From Biscogniauxia marginata (Eukaryota; Ascomycota; Sordariomycetes; Xylariales; Xylariaceae), in assembly GCA_022695795.1 (NCBI GenBank), contig MU404114.1, positions 62,001 to 126,000 of the forward strand: DNA of 64,000 nucleotides, in the 5' to 3' direction. Below, one piece after another: positions 28,723 through 40,490 of this stretch. The translations under genes were made by a program, and so were the position numbers. Every line of letters begins with the position of its first letter. The first letter of the stretch is position 1. The notes under the pieces were generated by a model, which ran no database searches, was not told where the DNA came from, and saw only the letters and a program-made list of their open reading frames with translations.

Positions 28723-29345
28723 TTGATTGACACCGGAGATGACGATACCCACACGAACTGGCGTTTCTGGCATGTCCCCGGAATGAGGGTCTTTTGATTT
28801 CTGGCAATGATAAGCATTTCTCCATAGTAGCCCGTCGTGGCTAATGCACACAATGACATGTGACGATTCTCGATGAATATAATCAAGTTCATTGACAATA
28901 CCTGACTGTTATCGTTCTTATTGCTTGATGTGACGTGATATGGTATTTGATGAATTGTAATCTGCGCATTGTAACCAAGTGATCTCGATTGAATTCTCGA
29001 GCATGTATGACTAAGACGAGGTACTGGGGTAGCCCCGCCAAAAGTACCTAGGTACCCAATTACCTCAACCGCGAAGTTGCATTGCTCCGTTGCCATAAAC
29101 CTTTTCAACTTAAAAAAAAATGAACAGGTAGCTCCTAGAGTATTTCTAGGTCTACTCCCCAAATTCTATTACTTGCGTGCCTTAAAGATGCTACCTGATC
29201 CTCCAAGAACAGCTGACCTCGAAGTTTTACTGCCTCCTTGACAACGCAACACCTTTTGCCACCTCGAGTTATTCGCCCTGGCTAATTCGACATGCTTGCC
29301 TGACGAAGGCACGCCCCGGAATCGCATCCAAGCAAGCAATAGGCT
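28723..29345. other. Intergenic between polyubiquitin and the RING-UBP gene
   Basis: This contains the 3' flank of polyubiquitin and the promoter of the next gene. A TACCTAGGTA palindrome lies at 29045. No further gene is seen. Confidence 0.6.
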
Positions 29346-31574
29346 ATGCCTTCATATTTCTATCACCTCAAGTTTGAGCTTTATCCAACGTGCCCACCAG
29401 TAGCTGGCAGGGGAGCAACGACCTTGGACGTAAAGGGCGAGCAGGTTTGGCTGCCGGCGAAGGATTCGAGCATATTCGACAATCTTCCGTCGCATCCCCG
29501 ATCCCAGTGGTCGTTCTCAAGCTACACGCAGCCGAATCGTCGGAACCAATATTACGAGTCTCGAGCGAGTATACAATCACAGGTCGATACTAACGTCATC
29601 GACTGCGGCACGCCGCGACCAGCCGAGACACGAGACGAGCGAAATTTAGTCATCCTCAACGAGAAGCAGCAACGACAGCGAACATTGAGCTTCCCACCTC
29701 CGCAGTCCCATGCCGCCATCAACCCCCAGACCGCGGTGAAAGACTGGAGATTTGGCCAACTTAATGTAGAGAGCATTGACGCAGAAAATTACGAAAGTCA
29801 AGATAATATGTCAGGAGCAGCAAGCTCTACTGCCGCCACCGCCGTTGGCCCTTCGATGGGCCGGGCTGGCAAGGCTACCAAAGCCAAATATGTCCCGCTG
29901 ACAACATCCAAACATACAAATATCGGCTGGGGTATTGTGCATCTGTATCGAGAAGGCGATGAGAGCCCCGAGCTCAGTCTTCCACCCGAACTTACGGCCG
30001 GGGAAGGGCAAGACGACAACCAGATCGATTGCACAACGGTTTGCATACCGGCAGTACCGAGCTACCTTTCTCCAAGCGATTTTCTTGGTTTCATTGGGGA
30101 GAGGTGGAGGAATCAAATCAGCCACTATCGGATGGTTATGACGGGCCGTATGAATCGATATTTAGTACTCATGAAGTTTCGGGATAGCAAACGAGCGCAG
30201 CTCTTTAGTCGCGAGTTTGACGGCAAGGTATTCAATGAGATCGAGGTAGGCTCCTTGTTCCCTCCCAGACAGCCTCGAAACTACTAGAAGCTAATTCTTA
30301 TGTAGCCAGAGACCTGCAACGTCGCTTTCATCAGATCTATTACGTTCGATACTCCAACCTGCCCTAACGGGAGTTTCCCGGACCTCAGCCATGACCCCTT
30401 CACTCCAACTTCATCTACCCATAACTCGCTCAAGCCGTTTCCCCCGCCGACGCCGAACCTAATTGAGCTACCCACCTGTCCTGTCTGTCTAGAGCGTATG
30501 GATGACACAACCGGTCTGCTCACGATTCCCTGTCAGCACGTCTTCCATTGCTCCTGTCTACAAAAGTGGAAGGGGTCTGGCTGTCCTGTATGCCGGCACA
30601 CCAATCCGTCAGTGAGCGGCAATAGTCAATATATGACTACTTCAAACTCTTCTCCCTCTGCCCCATATGAGCACGAGAACCCTTTCACACAGCCCTTCGG
30701 CTCCCACGTCTCTAACTTGTGCTCCGCCTGCGACTCTCCCGACGACCTTTGGATATGTCTGATATGTGGCAACGTGGGCTGCGGAAGATACAAGGGAGGT
30801 CACGCAAAGGAGCATTGGAAGGAAACGGCGCATACCTTCTCCCTGGAACTTGATACTCAATACGTGTGGGACTACGCTGGAGACATGTGGGTTCATCGCT
30901 TAATTAGGGATAAAGGTGATGGGAAGGTGGTCGAACTCCCCGGGCATCAAGATGGGCCTAATGGACACGGTCATGAATCTGACGATGTCGTGCCACGGGC
31001 GAAGCTAGAGAACATCGGTATGGAGTACACGCATCTCCTGACCAGCCAGTTAGAAAGCCAACGCGTCTATTTCGAAGAAATGCTATCAAAAGCAGCAGAC
31101 AAAGCAGCCAAAGCGTCGGCGGCTGCGGAGAAGGCAGCATCCCAAGCAACAGAAGCATTGAAGGAGCTACGTGCACTCAAAGAAGAGCAGCGTCAGCTAC
31201 GCAATGCGATCATCCCGTCGCTAGAGAAAGATCTGGAGCGTGAGCGTACCAGGGCGAGCAAATCTACAGACTTGGCAAGGGGTCTCGGGAAAAGCTTGCA
31301 GGAAGAAAAGAAGGTCTCGGAGGGGTTGATGAAGCGAATCGAACATGTCAATAAGGAGCTAGAAAGTGTCGGCGAGAAGATCAAAGAATTACAGTTGGAG
31401 AATGCGGACCTGAAAGACCAGAACCACGACCTGACAATGTTCATCTCGGGCCAGGAGAAGCTCAAGGAGCTCGAGGCGGAAGGCAAGGTGGAGGAGGGCG
31501 AGATCCAGGAGGGCAGCGCCTTGGTGCCGGAAGACAAGAGGCGCCGGAAGGGCAAAGGGAAGGGCAAAGGATAG
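29346..31574 (+). CDS. BRAP2/ETP1-family RING and UBP zinc-finger protein, two exons
   Basis: I join 29346-30245 and 30306-31574 (60-nt intron, phase 0) for 722 residues. The start MPSYFYHLKFELYP matches the family opening. Domains in order: the BRAP2 RRM-like domain (about 215-310, with VCIPAVPSYLSPSDFLGFIG); an H2-type RING finger (CPVC at 358-361, CQHVFHCSC at 376-384, CPVC at 393-396); a UBP-type zinc finger (about 439-505, CSAC, CGNVGCGRY, H..TAHTFSL); a long coiled coil (about 555-690); and a Lys/Arg/Gly-rich tail. In the family the UBP finger binds the free C-terminus of ubiquitin and the RING acts as an E3. Yeast ETP1 is linked to ethanol tolerance and human BRAP to Ras signalling. 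Residues 50-190 are poorly conserved and Ser/Gln-rich. Family assignment is secure; the substrate is unknown. Confidence 0.95.
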
Positions 31575-33148
31575 GTCATGTGTATTACTTACTATTCAAC
31601 AAACATCCGATAGTGAGAAATGCTTTACATGAAAGCAGCAGGCATTCTGTAGCACAACGCATATCGGCCTCGCAGATATCCGCGATATGGAGGCGGTTTT
31701 ATCCCCGGATATGCCGGACAGACACGTCCTGTGCCTAAGCGCCCAGTGTTGCTATGAACTCAATATGCAAACGACGGGCTACCTACATCTATCACCTGCC
31801 TCAGATTTCGTATTAGCATTGCATCACGATGGAAGGTCTCCTGCAAAGGGCGCCTGGGCGCCTTGGACTACTATTAGGGGGATACCGGAGCTAGACGTAG
31901 CGCTTAGACCCGACTACCTAGGTACCCAGATAACAGAAGCAACCTATCTGACAACCTTTTTTCTTAAACGTGTAACGGCTTATGCGTACCTGGTCACAAT
32001 ATAGGTACCTAGGTTTACCTCGCAATGTGTGCCTATCTACCTAATGTAGGTATGTGCGCAATGCACGTACGTATGTATGTTGTCATCTGTGCGATCGTCT
32101 TTTTTTTATTTTTCCCCAACGAAAAATAAAATACTGACTGGTGATTAGGTAGATGCATTGCATTAGGTACATGTTGTTGGGGATTGGTGTCTCGATTTTA
32201 GTCGGGAGGGAAGGGGATTGGCCCCGGATTGTTAGATGTATAGGTACATTTAATATGTGACTAGCGTACATAGGTACTTTCGACGGGTACGGAGTATATG
32301 TTTGTTTAAGGCGCGGAGACGACGTGAAGACGATGTCTACTATTACTATTTTATTACCTCTAGGTGTCATGTAAAATTATGCAAATGGGTCAGCCGGAAA
32401 TGTCAGTCGGAAGTTTCTGGACTGATGATGATGGAGTTGTGGAGTTTGGGTGAGCAGAGAAAAAAGAGACATTTATCAAAAATAGCATATTGGCGTAGGT
32501 AGGTGGGGATATAGTTTACTATATCGTGTAATTGTAGCGTTACATGCCTAGGCCGCCGTCGGTACCTTCGGGGCCCTAGGTCTCTCAGTAGCACGGCGGG
32601 TCGCCCGAGGTCACCCGATTAAGTACCTAGTTGCTTATCTACAGGTGGCCAATTCCACATGCAAGAGAGCATGTTCGCTGGAAATTCTAGAATTGAGTTT
32701 CTGCTACCCGTATGTAGAAATTAGAGGGGCCGCGCCTTGCCCGATCATCGAATAAGATCTGCAGCAACGCCAGCTCCATCGCCTCTTCTTTTTTTTTTCC
32801 TGCTTTTCATGATGCCTGCGATTCTTTTTTTTCCACAAAAGCTAGCCAGCTACCTTTGTAAGCTAACTGGCTAGTCTCACCCGCCGTTTTCTAGCCACTT
32901 GTCTCTATCAACCCTCCTTCATGGCCTTGATAATCCAGGTTGCGAGATAGTTGCGATCATAATAGCGACCCCGCAGTCAGTGCGGAACAACGCTCTGTTG
33001 ATGGTTTTTCTTGCCCGCCACAGATGAGACAATAAATAAGCATTCGTTACATTCCATCTTCCGAACTCACCGTCCCCCCCCCCTCCCTTCTTCCACACCT
33101 CACTTCACCTCACCCCACGAATCCTGCGGACCATACTTCACTTCCATC
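31575..33148. other. Intergenic
   Basis: No gene is seen. TACCTAGGTA at 31915 and a near copy at 32006 occur in a stretch rich in GTAGGTA/TACCTA. Bases about 33060-33148 are a C-rich leader of the acyltransferase gene. The frame stays open upstream of 33149 as far as 33011 but only from a non-ATG codon. Confidence 0.55.
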
Positions 33149-35428
33149 ATGACAGAGAATGGCAAGCCCAGCAACGGGGCGCCCCCGTCGAGCGCTCCAA
33201 ATCCCAGTCCTAGTTCTAGTTCTACGAAAGAGCTATACCCGATGACGCCATGGAAGTACGATGCCTTTCTACACACCTTTTCCGTCCTGGTCGACCTATT
33301 CTTTCGCGAGGTCCATCCGAGAGGCGCGTGGCGAGTACCCAAGAGCGGCCCTATCCTGTTCGTCGCCGCACCGCACGCCAACCAGTTTGTCGACGGCCTC
33401 GTCCTCCAGAGAACATTGAAGAACGAAGCGAATCGACGTGTCGGTCTCCTGATTGCCGAGAAATCCGTACACGGTTTCATCGGATGGGGCTCCCGCCAGA
33501 CCGGCTCGGTCCCGGTCGGACGGGCGCAGGACAAGGCGAAGCCGGCCCAGGGCACCATCTACCTCCCAGACCCGGTCAACGACCCTACTCTTATACGCGG
33601 TATCGGTACCGACTTCGAGAAGGAAGCAGAGATTGGCGGCATGATCTTCCTGCCCTCCGTCAAGGGCCAGTCTGGCAGTTCCGTCGACATCGCCCAGATC
33701 TTGGGGCCCGAAGAAATTCGAACAAAGCGCGCATTCAAGGGAAGGGTCCCAATGCTGCAGCTCACCGGGCGAGACGACATCGACGCGCAAGGAAACATCG
33801 CCAACAAGGAAGTAAGGGGCCCGAAAGACGGCTATCCGGGTACCAAATTTAAGCTGGCGCCTCACATCGACCAGACTGAGGTCTACAAAGCGGTCTTCAA
33901 CCGCTTGCGGTCGGGTGGTTGCGTTGGAATCTTCCCCGAGGGTGGTAGCCATGACCGGACCGAACTTCTGCCATTGAAAGCCGGTGTTGCTATCATGGCC
34001 CTAGGTGCTCTGGCCGAGGATCCTGACTGTGGTCTGCAGATCGTTCCCGTTGGGATGAACTATTTCCATGCTCACAAGTTCCGGTCGCGGGCCGTCATCG
34101 AGTTCGGCGCACCGTTCCAGATACCCAGGGACGTGGTGGACAAGTACAAAAACAACCAGAGGAGAGACGCAATTGGCCAGACCCTCGACATGGTCTATCA
34201 GGCTCTGAGTGCCGTCACGGTATCTGCCCCGGACTACGACACTCTGATGTGCATCCAAGGTGCTAGACGTCTCTATAACATGGGGAAGAAGCTGCCTCTA
34301 CCTACGGTGGTCGAGCTGAACAGGAGGCTAGCTATCGGATTCTCCAAATACAAGGAAGACCCGCGCATTATCAACCTGATGGACAATGTCAAGGATTACA
34401 ACAAGCAGCTCCACTATCTAAACATTAAGGACCACCAAGTTGATTATGCTAAGATGACGTTGCCGTCGGTTATTTTCACTCTGCTGTATCGGGTGGCTAA
34501 ACTACTTGTTCTTTCGATCGGTGTGGTCCCGGGCCTTGTCTTGTTCGCACCTGTGTTCGCTGCGACCAAATATATCAGCCACAAGAAGGCGAAAGAAGCC
34601 CTCGCGGGTTCGTCAGTCAAGATCCAAGGGCGAGACGTGATGGCTACCTGGAAGCTCCTCGTTGCCATGGCATTTACTCCTGTGCTTTACAATCTCTATT
34701 CTATCACACTGGCAGTCAAGGTTTACCAAGACCACCTGTGGGGTCACGTTCCCGAATGGGTACCTTTCTGGCTTGTTTACGTCGTTGCCTGGATTATTTT
34801 CCCGGCTATTACTTATGCGGCCTTCCGCTTTGGAGAAGTCGGCATGGATATTCTCAAATCGCTCAGGCCACTGGTGTTGTGTATTAACCCGGCCTCAAGT
34901 TACAGCATCCACAAGCTGCGTGAACGGAGGGCGGAGCTGTCCAAGCAGGTGGTGAAGGTGATCAATGACCTTGGACCAGACATGTATGACGACTTCGACC
35001 GTACACGGCTTGTTTCCGACCCGTTCCGTGAGGATGGTGCTCTCAGCGCTACAGAGTTGGCCGGTACCGAGCTTAGCCCACGTGACAGCGACTTGACAGA
35101 ACCGACTCCTCCCGATTCGCCTCACCTATCGCGGCGGAATACAACACAGTCCAGCCGTGCCATTCCGCGGAACGAGTCGTTCAGCAATATCGGTAAAGTT
35201 GGCATATTCGCGACGCGGCCTCCGTCTCGGTCTAGAAGTAGGAGCAGCAGCAGCGGTGGCGGGCTTGGGTCTGGGGGGTTCCCCGTTTCCGCGTTTACGA
35301 CACTGGATTCTCAAGAGGGCTTCCACGAGGCGAACAGGAAGATTCGAGCCGCGATGCAGCAAAGAGGCGAGCTAAGGAGAAGGAAGAGTGGTATATCGAC
35401 TGACGGAGAGGGTAGCGATGATGCATGA
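33149..35428 (+). CDS. Glycerol-3-phosphate/dihydroxyacetone-phosphate acyltransferase (SCT1/GPT2 family)
   Basis: The protein has 759 residues in one exon. It catalyses sn-1 acylation of glycerol-3-phosphate (or DHAP), the first step of glycerolipid synthesis, at the ER membrane. The acyltransferase domain spans about 60-330: block I PHANQFVD with His76 and Asp82, and block III FPEGGSHDR (262-270), which contacts the glycerophosphate. An inserted loop between these blocks (about 130-215) is typical of fungal GATs. Two or three hydrophobic segments follow (about 450-475, 490-515 and 530-560, the last around WVPFWLVYVVAWIIFPAITY), anchoring the enzyme. The C-terminus (about 640-759) is Ser-, Arg- and Thr-rich, like the phosphorylated tails of the yeast enzymes. 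I chose the ATG at 33149; no in-frame ATG lies further upstream in the open frame. SCT1 and GPT2 cannot be told apart here. Confidence 0.94.
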   Translation: MTENGKPSNGAPPSSAPNPSPSSSSTKELYPMTPWKYDAFLHTFSVLVDLFFREVHPRGAWRVPKSGPILFVAAPHANQFVDGLVLQRTLKNEANRRVGLLIAEKSVHGFIGWGSRQTGSVPVGRAQDKAKPAQGTIYLPDPVNDPTLIRGIGTDFEKEAEIGGMIFLPSVKGQSGSSVDIAQILGPEEIRTKRAFKGRVPMLQLTGRDDIDAQGNIANKEVRGPKDGYPGTKFKLAPHIDQTEVYKAVFNRLRSGGCVGIFPEGGSHDRTELLPLKAGVAIMALGALAEDPDCGLQIVPVGMNYFHAHKFRSRAVIEFGAPFQIPRDVVDKYKNNQRRDAIGQTLDMVYQALSAVTVSAPDYDTLMCIQGARRLYNMGKKLPLPTVVELNRRLAIGFSKYKEDPRIINLMDNVKDYNKQLHYLNIKDHQVDYAKMTLPSVIFTLLYRVAKLLVLSIGVVPGLVLFAPVFAATKYISHKKAKEALAGSSVKIQGRDVMATWKLLVAMAFTPVLYNLYSITLAVKVYQDHLWGHVPEWVPFWLVYVVAWIIFPAITYAAFRFGEVGMDILKSLRPLVLCINPASSYSIHKLRERRAELSKQVVKVINDLGPDMYDDFDRTRLVSDPFREDGALSATELAGTELSPRDSDLTEPTPPDSPHLSRRNTTQSSRAIPRNESFSNIGKVGIFATRPPSRSRSRSSSSGGGLGSGGFPVSAFTTLDSQEGFHEANRKIRAAMQQRGELRRRKSGISTDGEGSDDA

Positions 35429-36951
35429 TGCATGTTCTTTTCTCCTTCTCTAGTTTTTACCTTTTTTTTTTTTCCTTTTCAGAGGGCCATACTAGCATTA
35501 ATTTTCGTGTCGTGCTTATTTCTGGATGTATGTTATACACGGTGGTTTTTGGTATAATGTTAATTGCTATACCCGACTTATGGCATGTGAGCATTGGACG
35601 GACGGACAGAGGGCTGGCTCACTGGCGATGGGATGTATATCTGGGTAACCTCAATTGGGTCGCCTCATAGTCTAAGGGAAGGAAGGGGTTCTGATAGACT
35701 TGGCCGGGGAATTAAATGTAGTGATAAAAAAGCATTCATGTTATTTAGTTGAAGGCTTTGTAATTGAGATGTATAACAGGTACCTATCTAACTACATACT
35801 TGGATGAGAATATGCAGCTACCTAGTAAGGAGGCTGGTTATGTGGTATGCGGGATTACCACTCTGATGTTGTACAGTACCTCTGGGGGCCCTTGGCAGGG
35901 GGTTGCATGCAACCAGTCACGTCATTAAGCTAGATCTGATAAGTCATGCTGGTTTCACTTGCTCGTTCGGATCTGATAACTCTAAGTAATTGTATGTAAC
36001 CTCCTTCGGCGATATATGCCCAAAAGTCGGTCTTGTCTTACTCTAGAAAAGCTAACTGTCCTACGTACTTTCTTTCCTTTGACCAGTGCTTTTCCTGGCC
36101 AATATTTGCTCGCCCCGCGTAGGAGCTGTGTGGATAATTCTGATGAAAGCATAGCCGATTGTCTACGTGTATTGGTTATACCTACCTACAGAGCTGCACG
36201 CCCAACATGGCATAGCCTCGGAGGCCGAGCCGAACGGTCGACTCGTTGCCGTAAGCCAAACCTCGTACGGCCGAAGAAACGGTCGGCTGTATCGACGATA
36301 CGCCCGAGGCGGTCACCGATTTTCCCATACTTACCTACTGATAAGCTATTAATTAAATTGTTGGACTGCCTTGATTTGGTTGGGCTAACTAATAACAATA
36401 ATGAAATTTGATTACATATAGGCAGGTAATTCTTACAAATAGTATATCTTTGATATTTAATCCTTTTTTTTTTTTCCTTCTTCCCATCGCCGCCTGACGA
36501 GGCAACTCTGCTATATCTAGATTGTTTCGCGAACGACTTGAAGCTCGACTACTACTACTACTACTACTACCCAAGTATTACAACACGTCTCTTGCCCTTA
36601 CGCTACACACTACTAAATCGACAAGGGTCTTTTACGTACTCAAAGTCCAGGGGGGGGAGTATTTACCCTGCGCACTTACAACTAAGCAAATTCTACAAAA
36701 CTTCCGCATTCCCTTGCGGCCCCATCACGTTAGTTTACCCAATGCGAACGGCGACAAAGTCACCAATTCTCCCCACTTTCCCTGTTGCCCGGCGGAGCTA
36801 CCGAAAAGATGATGTAGTACGAGTTACTAATAACTGACGATGCAGCGAGACCAGATCAGGGACACCCCGGGGTAGCAGCAAACCCACATAATTTCCCTTA
36901 CCTCGGCCCTCTGGAACCGCCTTTTTCTCCGTCTTTTCTCTCTTTTCCACC
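35429..36951. other. Intergenic
   Basis: Nothing recognisable is encoded. There is a poly-T tract just after the acyltransferase stop, an ACT microsatellite at 36547-36570, and the leader of the AIM32-like gene. The plus frame 36016-36411 looks accidental. Confidence 0.55.
36547..36570. repeat. (ACT)n microsatellite
   Basis: About eight ACT trinucleotides in tandem in intergenic DNA. Confidence 0.9.
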
Positions 36952-38305
36952 ATGACAGCCAGCCAGTCTCCCGAACAGCCGCCCCCCACGCACGGGCCTA
37001 AACCGCAGACGCAGCACCGCTCGCCACCGCTGAAGCAGAAGATGGCGCTGGGCTTCAAATCCCTGCTCGACGGGGCGCGGAAGCTGGCCATCGGAGACGA
37101 CGGCGGCGGCGGCGGCGGCGGCGGGACCACCGCTAAGCTCGAGGAGCTGTTCCCCCGGACCGACCCGGCCGTCGACGGCGACGACTGCACCCGCGACTGC
37201 GAGAGCTGCCACGTCCACTACCCGCGCAACTTCAAGGTCGAGGAGTCGGACCTGCTGTACGGCCACGTCTCGGCCTGGAGCACCCACGTCCTGGTGGCGA
37301 CGGGCAAGTCGGACTGGGTGCGCGACGTCGAGGACGAGAAGGGCAGCGTCATGCAGGCCTTTGGCAAGGCGCAGGGGCCTAGCAATGGGGTACGTAACGA
37401 AAAGCGAGCAAGTCCGTGATAATAAACGCGGATATATATATATTCATATATATATGTGTGTATGTGTGTATGCTAATTACAACCAAAAACAGAAGATGAA
37501 GCTCTCGGCCTCGAACATACCGACGCCCTCGCACACGACGGACTACTCGGAGCCGACCACCGTCCTCCTCCTCCCGGCCTTCACCGTGATCGAGAAGGTG
37601 ACGCCGGCGGCCGTGCCCGCCCTCGTGTCCGAGTACATCAACCGCGCGCCGACGACGACGACGCCGCTGGGCCCGGTCTCGCTGCCCCGGTCCCTATCTT
37701 CCGAGTCCGCTACTACCACTACCATCACCGAGTCCCCGCCGCCATCCTGGCCCCCCGAGGCGCGCCAGCTCGTGGCGCGCCCGTGCCCGCACCGGGCGCT
37801 CATCCTGCTCTGCTCGCAGCGCACGCGCGACGCGCGCTGCGGGCAGAGCGCGCCGCTGCTGCGCAAGGAGCTCGAGCGCCACCTGCGGACGCTAGGGCTG
37901 TACCGCGACCTCGACGACGAGCGGCCCGGCGGCGTGGCCGTCTACTTCATCAGCCACGTCGGCGGGCACAAGTACTCGGCCAACGTCATGGTGTACCGCC
38001 GGCCGGACGCGTTCGGGGTCGACGCGGTGGAGAGGGGGAGGCTGGGGGAGGGGGAGGAGGTGCAGGTTCGGGTCGGGGCCGGGGCTGGGAAAGGGGCCGG
38101 GAAGGAAGGGGAAAAAGGGGAAGGGGAAGGGGAAGGGGGGGAAGTGGAGGATGTGGGTGCGGCTCAGTGCATTTGGCTCGCGCGCGTCAGGCCCGAGGAC
38201 TGCGAGAATATTGTTAAGTATACGGTGCTGCAGGGTAAGGTCGTCAAGCCGGAGACGCAGCTCCGGGGCGGGTTCGATCGGGGGAAGGGGTTGCTGAGTT
38301 GGTAG
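36952..38305 (+). CDS. Sucrase/ferredoxin-like (APD1/AIM32-type) [2Fe-2S] protein, two exons
   Basis: I join 36952-37389 and 37493-38305 (103-nt intron with a TATA microsatellite and a CTAAT branch site) for 416 residues. It belongs to the thioredoxin-like ferredoxin family of yeast Apd1 and Aim32. In that family a C-terminal module holds a [2Fe-2S] cluster through two Cys and two His. Here the candidate ligands are C253 and C262 (CX8C, the AIM32 spacing) and H301 and H305 (HVGGHK). The N-terminal half carries DCTRDCESCHVHYP near residue 80 and LLYGHVSAWSTHVLVATGKSDW. A polyglycine run lies near residue 50, and a Gly/Glu/Lys-rich low-complexity insert (about 345-375, encoded by a GGGGAA-type repeat) separates the cluster module from the C-terminal WLARVRPEDCENIV segment. 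AIM32 acts in mitochondria in yeast; I see no clear presequence here. GC content is high, with strong third-position C/G. Confidence 0.88.
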
Positions 38306-39234
38306 AGTATGGGATTAGTTGGGGGTTCGTTTTGGTGGGAGGGGGGAAGGTTTGCTTCTTATAGAGAGCATTTCGTGTGTGTATGTGTTCCGTTTTGTAT
38401 ACGGAGAGAGAGAGAGCTTGAATGCTATGTAAAGTTCAAGAAAAAGAGAGAAAGCAAAGGAGCTAGGGTCGGTCTGGCGCACTTGTTGTTTGGGAATGTT
38501 ATATATATATGTATGCCTGGGGTTGCTTTCTCCTTCTTCTTTTTGTCACTTATAAACTGAAGTGCATTATGCTGATGGTGATGCTATGCTGCTAATAAAG
38601 AGAAGGCGGGGAGGTGAGTTGACATAGGTTTACAAATCTAGAAACTACGCGGATAGGACTGTTCCCATGTTCAATGCTTGCATGTGAGTGGTTAGGCATT
38701 ATGAGGTCTTACATATAAGTTTACCTATGTTTAACCTTTAAGCTTCGGTATAGTTCTAAGCTTCAAGATACAAGTAAGTATTATAATTAAAAGTATTAAG
38801 TGGTAATATATTAGCCCTTCTTTTAATGCACTTCATTTATATCTTGAAATGTGTTATATAAACGGAAACTGACACCTGTTAATAAGGTAAGTTAATAACT
38901 GAAACATTTATATTGTTAGGTAAATACAATAATTGAGATTATGTGGCTTGTAAGTTGCTCTTCAGTGGCTGTCCACGTGAAAATGATGGGGCTTTAATGT
39001 GGGTAGACAACTTTGTAGCAGCCAACGAGCCTCGGTCCAAACCGGCCTCCATCTTTTTTTCTTGCCGGCCTGGGGTATGTGCAAGGTTGTCATCCAAACG
39101 AATCAATGAACGCCTTTACTAGCGCGACAACCTCGCCTTCTACACAGACCTTTATTCACCATCTTGTGTTTTGACCGCTCTCCTCTTCCCCGACGTGCCA
39201 TGATATTTCGATCTTGGATGCCCAAGCCGTAATC
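38306..39234. other. Intergenic, AT-rich in the middle
   Basis: No gene is seen. Bases about 38700-38950 are clearly AT-richer than their surroundings. The rest is flanking sequence of AIM32-like and PEX14. Confidence 0.55.
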
Positions 39235-40490
39235 ATGCCTATTCGTGAGGATATTGTGTCCTCTGCGGTCACATGTAAGCACATTTCTATCCATGCCCAA
39301 AGTACCCGGGCCAGGCAGTTCTAACAGATATACGAATGTAGTCCTTCAGGACCCGAACGTCGCGTCGTCTCCCATCGAGAACAAGTTGTCGTTCCTGCGG
39401 TCCAAGAACTTGACACAGGAAGAGATCGATGCGTCTTTCGCCCGAACGGGGGCATCTCCACCACCGCCATCAGCACCCATTACTTCCGCCCCGTCACAAC
39501 AAGTCTCCAGACCAGTTCAGTCACAACCACAACCATACTATGGTCAATACCAACAACCGCCGCCCTACGGGTGGCATGCACCGCCTCAGGAACCGCCCAA
39601 GAGGGACTGGCGGGACTGGTTCATTATGGCTACGGTAGTCGGAGGAGTGAGCTACGGCCTATACTTCATTACCAAGGTACGGCCTCTTCCCGCGTCTAGA
39701 ATCGTTTTCCTAAAGACTAACACGCTGGTAGCGTTATCTATATCCACTAGTCGCGCCGCCGACCCCCGAGAAGCTAGAGCAAGATAAGATGACGGTGGAC
39801 GAGCAATTCGAGAAGGCCTTCGCCACGATCGAGCAGCTGATGAAAGACACGGAGTCCCTGAAGACATCCGAGCAGGAGCGGACGGAGAAGCTAGACAAGG
39901 CCATAGAAGATCTCGAGGGCTTCATGCGGGAGGCCCAGTCCGCCCGGCGGCGGCAAGACGACGAGACGGAACGGCTGCGGGAGGACATGAAGGCCTTGAA
40001 GGGAATTATCCCCAAGTCGATGGCGACCAACAAGGACTTCACCGACAACCGGCTGCGGGAGATCAGCAACGAGGTCAAGAGCCTGAAGTCGCTGATCGGG
40101 CAGAGGATAAACTCCACCCCGCCCCAGGCCAACACGAGCATCTACATGCGTCCGACGAACGGCAGCGCGGCTCCTCCTATTAGTCCCGCTGCCGCTCCTA
40201 CTCTAAACCCGGCCCCCGCGCCACCCGCAGCATCTGCGGCACCTGCGGCGCCGGAGGTAGCTCAGGAGAATGGCGAAGCCAAGAAGGACGAGGGTGCCGC
40301 GGCTGCGGCGGCGCCGGCTACCAACAAGCAAGACTACATATCCTCCCTCGGCGGCCGCGCCAGCCCCTTCGGTGCCGGCGCGCCGGCCTCGATCCCGGCA
40401 TGGCAGCGAGCGGCAGGCAATGCTGGTAACAACAGCGGCACCAGCGCCAGCGCCGGCGGGTCTCAGCAGAATGCCGCGAGCAGCACTTAG
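39235..40490 (+). CDS. PEX14: Peroxin-14 (peroxisomal import docking protein), three exons
   Basis: I join 39235-39274, 39342-39676 and 39732-40490 for 377 residues; phases agree at both junctions (67- and 55-nt introns). Pex14 docks the cargo receptors Pex5/Pex7 at the peroxisomal membrane. The N-terminal Pex5-binding helical domain is present (MPIREDIVSSAVTFLQDPNV at 1-20, then ENKLSFLRSKNLTQEEIDASF). A Pro/Gln/Tyr-rich linker leads to a transmembrane helix (about 106-123, WFIMATVVGGVSYGLYFI) and the conserved RYIYPLVAPPTPEKLEQDK. A long coiled coil follows (about 150-245). The C-terminus is Ala-, Pro- and Gly-rich, with SLGGRASPFGAGAPASIPAWQ near the end. The first exon is only 40 nt and supplies the conserved opening. 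An AATAAA lies seven bases after the stop codon. Identification is secure. Confidence 0.96.

Noticed and set aside
33011..33148. N-terminal extension of the acyltransferase starting at 33011.
   Set aside because: The frame begins at TTG, not ATG, and the region is the C-rich leader; the first in-frame ATG is 33149.
36016..36411. A 131-codon plus-strand open frame upstream of the AIM32-like gene.
   Set aside because: No recognisable domain, low-complexity end (NNNN), and overlapping minus-strand frames of equal length.
37430..37470. TATATA array near 37437 as a TATA-type promoter.
   Set aside because: It lies inside the intron of the AIM32-like gene, between a good donor and acceptor, and is a simple AT/GT microsatellite.
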